Of a stretch of 64,000 nucleotides of DNA, positions 61,234 through 64,000 are shown one piece after another. The position numbers and the translations under genes are program-made. The notes under the pieces were generated by a model. It searched no databases. It saw nothing but the letters and a program-made list of their open reading frames with translations, and was not told where the DNA came from. The stretch spans positions 22,964,331 to 23,028,330 of the forward strand of contig NC_034415.1 of NCBI RefSeq assembly GCF_002078875.1, given 5' to 3'. This stretch comes from Numida meleagris. Lineage: Eukaryota; Chordata; Aves; Galliformes; Numididae. Position 1 is the first letter of the stretch; every line of letters begins with the position of its first letter.

Positions 61234-64000
61234 CTAGAAGGTAGTAATAATAACAGCTTATCTACGGTACGTAGCACACAACAGTCTCCAAGTGCTGTTT
61301 GAACATTAATATTAGGTACTAAAATAACAGTAATTAGGTTTGAACAAATTCATTTTGCCTAACACTGAAACTTCTCCAGCTGTGGCTCAGGGAGTCCCTC
61401 TTCCTTTCTTTTCCTCAATTCTTCTTGCTCTACCTTTTTAATTTGATTTCTGCCCACCCATAGCCTACCTCCCGAGACTATGGATAGGAATAGAGATAGA
61501 AGAAGAAAACAGGAAATACATCCAGTATTATTATAAAAGTATGCACTGCATATAAACCAAGCACCAGCCTAATTTAGGAGCAAAATAAAACATCTCCTTG
61601 AATACGAAAACTTCCCTCTCCCTTTGGCTGAAAAAGACCCAAAGCAGTAGAGAAGGGAGGCAGCAGAGAAGGGAATACTTCCTAAGCCATATCCTGCTGG
61701 CACCTGCTGGCAAAACTGAGCCTGATTGTTTAAAGTAACTTCATGAGCAAAAGGGATTTTGAGAGCTCCAATTTCTGCATAAACCAAGAGACTTCATAAG
61801 TTTTGTAGAACTCAAATTCTATAATAAAGTCTACCTAGCCTGAACCATCTATCCAAGAGAATGCTGTTTTGTAGAAAGGCAATGACCCACTGCTGCAACA
61901 TCATAAACTTTCCATTACCCAGACACAGGGAGCAGAGATATTGCATTAGAGTAGTAAAAGGGGATAATAATACAGGTACTGAGAAATGCAGCATAAAGCC
62001 ACTAGTCTCCAGCGGGAACCTGCTTGAGTCTAGCTGTGCTTAGTAGTCTTGCTCAGAGCTGGCTGTGTTGGGCTGACTCCCACAGAGCTACCCAGCATCC
62101 CTTCCTGAAGGTTCTCAGTGCCTCAGACTTAAGATGAATGCAGGACAAGAACTTGAGCACCGTCCTTAAGCTGGCACTGTGCCCATTTGAGCTGATAAAC
62201 CTCCTGGTAACCAGGCTGTGTCAAGCAACAGCAAGGAAAATGACTCCACCGTAATCAGCGGGGATCTGATATGAGTGCAACTAGTAAATCTGACTGGATC
62301 CAAATGCTGGCCCTGTACAGGAGAACCACAGTTAATATTTGTCCCATATCTGTCTGTGCTCCTGACCCCTGGAATACAGCGCAGACACCTGTAAAGCCTC
62401 TGCATGCAGAAAGCCTTGTTCGCATGCTGATTAACTTCACCCTGCTGGGCCCGCACTTGTTTGGCACCCATGACAAGGCAGCGCATGACCGAGCTATTCC
62501 AATCACTGATAGAGTTCACTGCACTGGAAAACAAGATGATAGAACTTGCTATCAGAGAATTCTGTAAAAGTGGAAAATACCAAAAATATGTATCGATCGG
62601 ATTGTTACATCCAAAATTCAGGTTTCATAAAATCTGATTAAATGGAGGCTCCTTCTGTAACACTAAAACTTTAATAAAAGCTTACTGCCTCTTATCATTA
62701 GAAAAAAATCCTGTGAACATAACTCTCTAGCCATACTTTATTAGGAGAATTTGTTGGGCTTAGCTGTTTCGTTCTTAGTTTTTCAGATTTTTACTCCTTT
62801 CATATGGTGTTACATAAACTGTGTCTGCTATCCATATGGATCTGAAGAATATCACATAAGTCCCATTAAATTCACTGAACATTGGACAAAGCTACTGTAA
62901 AATTTTATATAGCCATAATTTTACAGCCCATCTTCAAGCAAATTCAAGCAAACTTCCATTTTCCTTTAAAAGGAAGCCTGCCTTAATTATTATTGTGGGC
63001 TATAGCCTGAAGAAATATTTTATTATTATGGCATCTTTCAAGAGTAAGTAGTTGTATAAAACCTAAAACAGGAAAATAAGAATGGTTTGGCTACCAGCTA
63101 CCTTGTAAAAAAAAAAAAAGTATACAACTATAAAGCAAGTTGCCTCTACTGCAGGAATTACTACACTAAGAGGATTCTAAGAAGCTTTTCACAAGTCCAC
63201 TTTTTACTTAGATTTCATAATGGACAGAAATGGAACTAGTAATAAGCACAACATGAAGACCCTTTTTTCTTTCCTTCCCTGTTGTTGAGCTTCTTCATAA
63301 TTCTTTGAGATAATTCAAACTTTTGTTGTGCTCTGTGTATATTTTGTGAGACACCTTCATTCAGAGTGAGCAGTCTGTGCACAGAAAACAGTCACTTTAC
63401 AGGTGTAAAACAGTTACTTCTGTTTTAATCTGGAAAAGTTATCTGTAAAAATGAACACAACAGCTACTTATACACAACTGAGATAAGGAATGTTGTGGTG
63501 TTAGATTTTGAATTTCTGTACTAAGTTCTAGAGACTGCCCTATTTGATCAAAAATCTGATCTCCTTCTGCGAGAAATTTAGTCTTTTAATTACTCATTAA
63601 TTTTTAGTTATTTAAAATAAAAAAATGAAGTTACAGCAAATATTTTCAATATTTATATTTCTGACAGATCACTCCTTCTTTGAATGGCCTTCATTTATTA
63701 AAAAAAGTGATCCCTGATATGAAACACCTATGGTAACAGGAACTACGTGACAGACAGCCACAGCCACAGCAATCTTATGTCTCTCTTTTTCTATTTCTAG
63801 CAGTGTCATAGTAAGAAATTTAATCTGTCCATGTCTCAGTTTACCTCTCCATAAAACAGGCTTGGTACTGTTTTCTATTACTCCCAAAGCTATGGGAAGC
63901 TTACTGTATCAATTCAGAATTCATTACCTTCTTGCAGGAAGAGGTGCCCCATGGGCCAGTCCCTTGGCTTAATGAAATCAATGGGAACTTTGCCCCTGAC
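61234..64000 (-). other. BEND5: Partial upstream intron of BEND5
   Basis: Minus-strand sequence upstream of the phase-0 acceptor at 61234-61235 must be intronic, because the exon begins directly after it. The donor and the preceding exon are outside the window. Contents: a more GC-rich, CpG-containing patch at about 62160-62570, a 13-A run at 63107-63119, and a MIR-type relic at 63797-63925. No coding segment resembling upstream BEND5 was recognised. Confidence 0.75.
63797..63925 (+). mobile_element. MIR-type CORE-SINE relic
   Basis: 'CTAGCAGTGTCATAGTAAGA' is followed by 'AATTTAATCTGTCCATGTCT' and 'CAGTTTACCTCTCCATAAAA'. This parallels the MIR stretch TGTGACCTTGGGCAAGTCA, CTTAACCTC, CTCAGTTTCC, ATCTGTAAAA. 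It lies in the upstream BEND5 intron, antisense to the gene. Confidence 0.6.

Noticed and set aside
1..64000. tRNA, rRNA, CRISPR array, endogenous retrovirus or LTR, prokaryotic operon
   Set aside because: Looked for on both strands by eye; no cloverleaf, spaced direct repeats, LTR pair or retroviral coding signature was seen.

Overview
The window is vertebrate nuclear DNA, most likely from a bird and probably galliform. The main evidence is nine copies of the avian CR1 LINE 3' end, recognisable by the terminal motif that reads TCATAGAATCATTAAGGTTGG on the complementary strand and by the internal segment CCACGTCCCTCAGTGCCAC. There are no operons, ribosome binding sites or prokaryotic features. 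The sequence is AT-rich, intron-rich and almost entirely non-coding.

The only gene I can support is the 3' end of BEND5 on the minus strand. Two coding exons are visible. The penultimate exon (61020-61233) and the last exon (56978-57138) join in phase across a 3881-bp GT-AG intron. Together they encode the last 124 residues, which is nearly the whole C-terminal BEN DNA-binding domain. A 3' UTR probably follows, to about 56121. From 61234 to the right edge is the next upstream BEND5 intron; earlier exons lie outside the window.

The remaining 56 kb (1-56120) lies 3' of BEND5 and shows no coding exon I can recognise. In other vertebrates BEND5 is nested inside a large intron of AGBL4 on the same strand, so this stretch is probably AGBL4 intron or adjacent sequence. 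That is inference from known synteny; no AGBL4 exon was seen.

What the non-coding part holds, left to right: homopolymer and G-rich tracts (2.2-6 kb); a CR1 at 10.0 kb; MIR-type CORE-SINE relics at 12.9, 17.0, 31.0, 38.8, 45.8 and 63.8 kb; CR1 copies at 27.6, 30.3, 35.7, 37.8, 39.6, 42.3, 44.2 and 52.1 kb; AT-rich stretches that look like candidate conserved non-coding elements (25.3, 33.7-34.1 and 58.0-58.4 kb); a C16 tract at 44.5 kb; and a compact inverted repeat at 48.1 kb.

The most notable observation is a clean 24-bp micro-inversion inside the only plus-strand CR1 copy (39697-39720), centred on a natural hairpin of the CR1 sequence. Second is the last BEND5 exon, where the TAA stop codon lies inside an AATAAA polyadenylation hexamer. 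I found no previously undescribed multi-gene system. MIR and CR1 calls rest on recall of consensus sequences, not on an alignment program.
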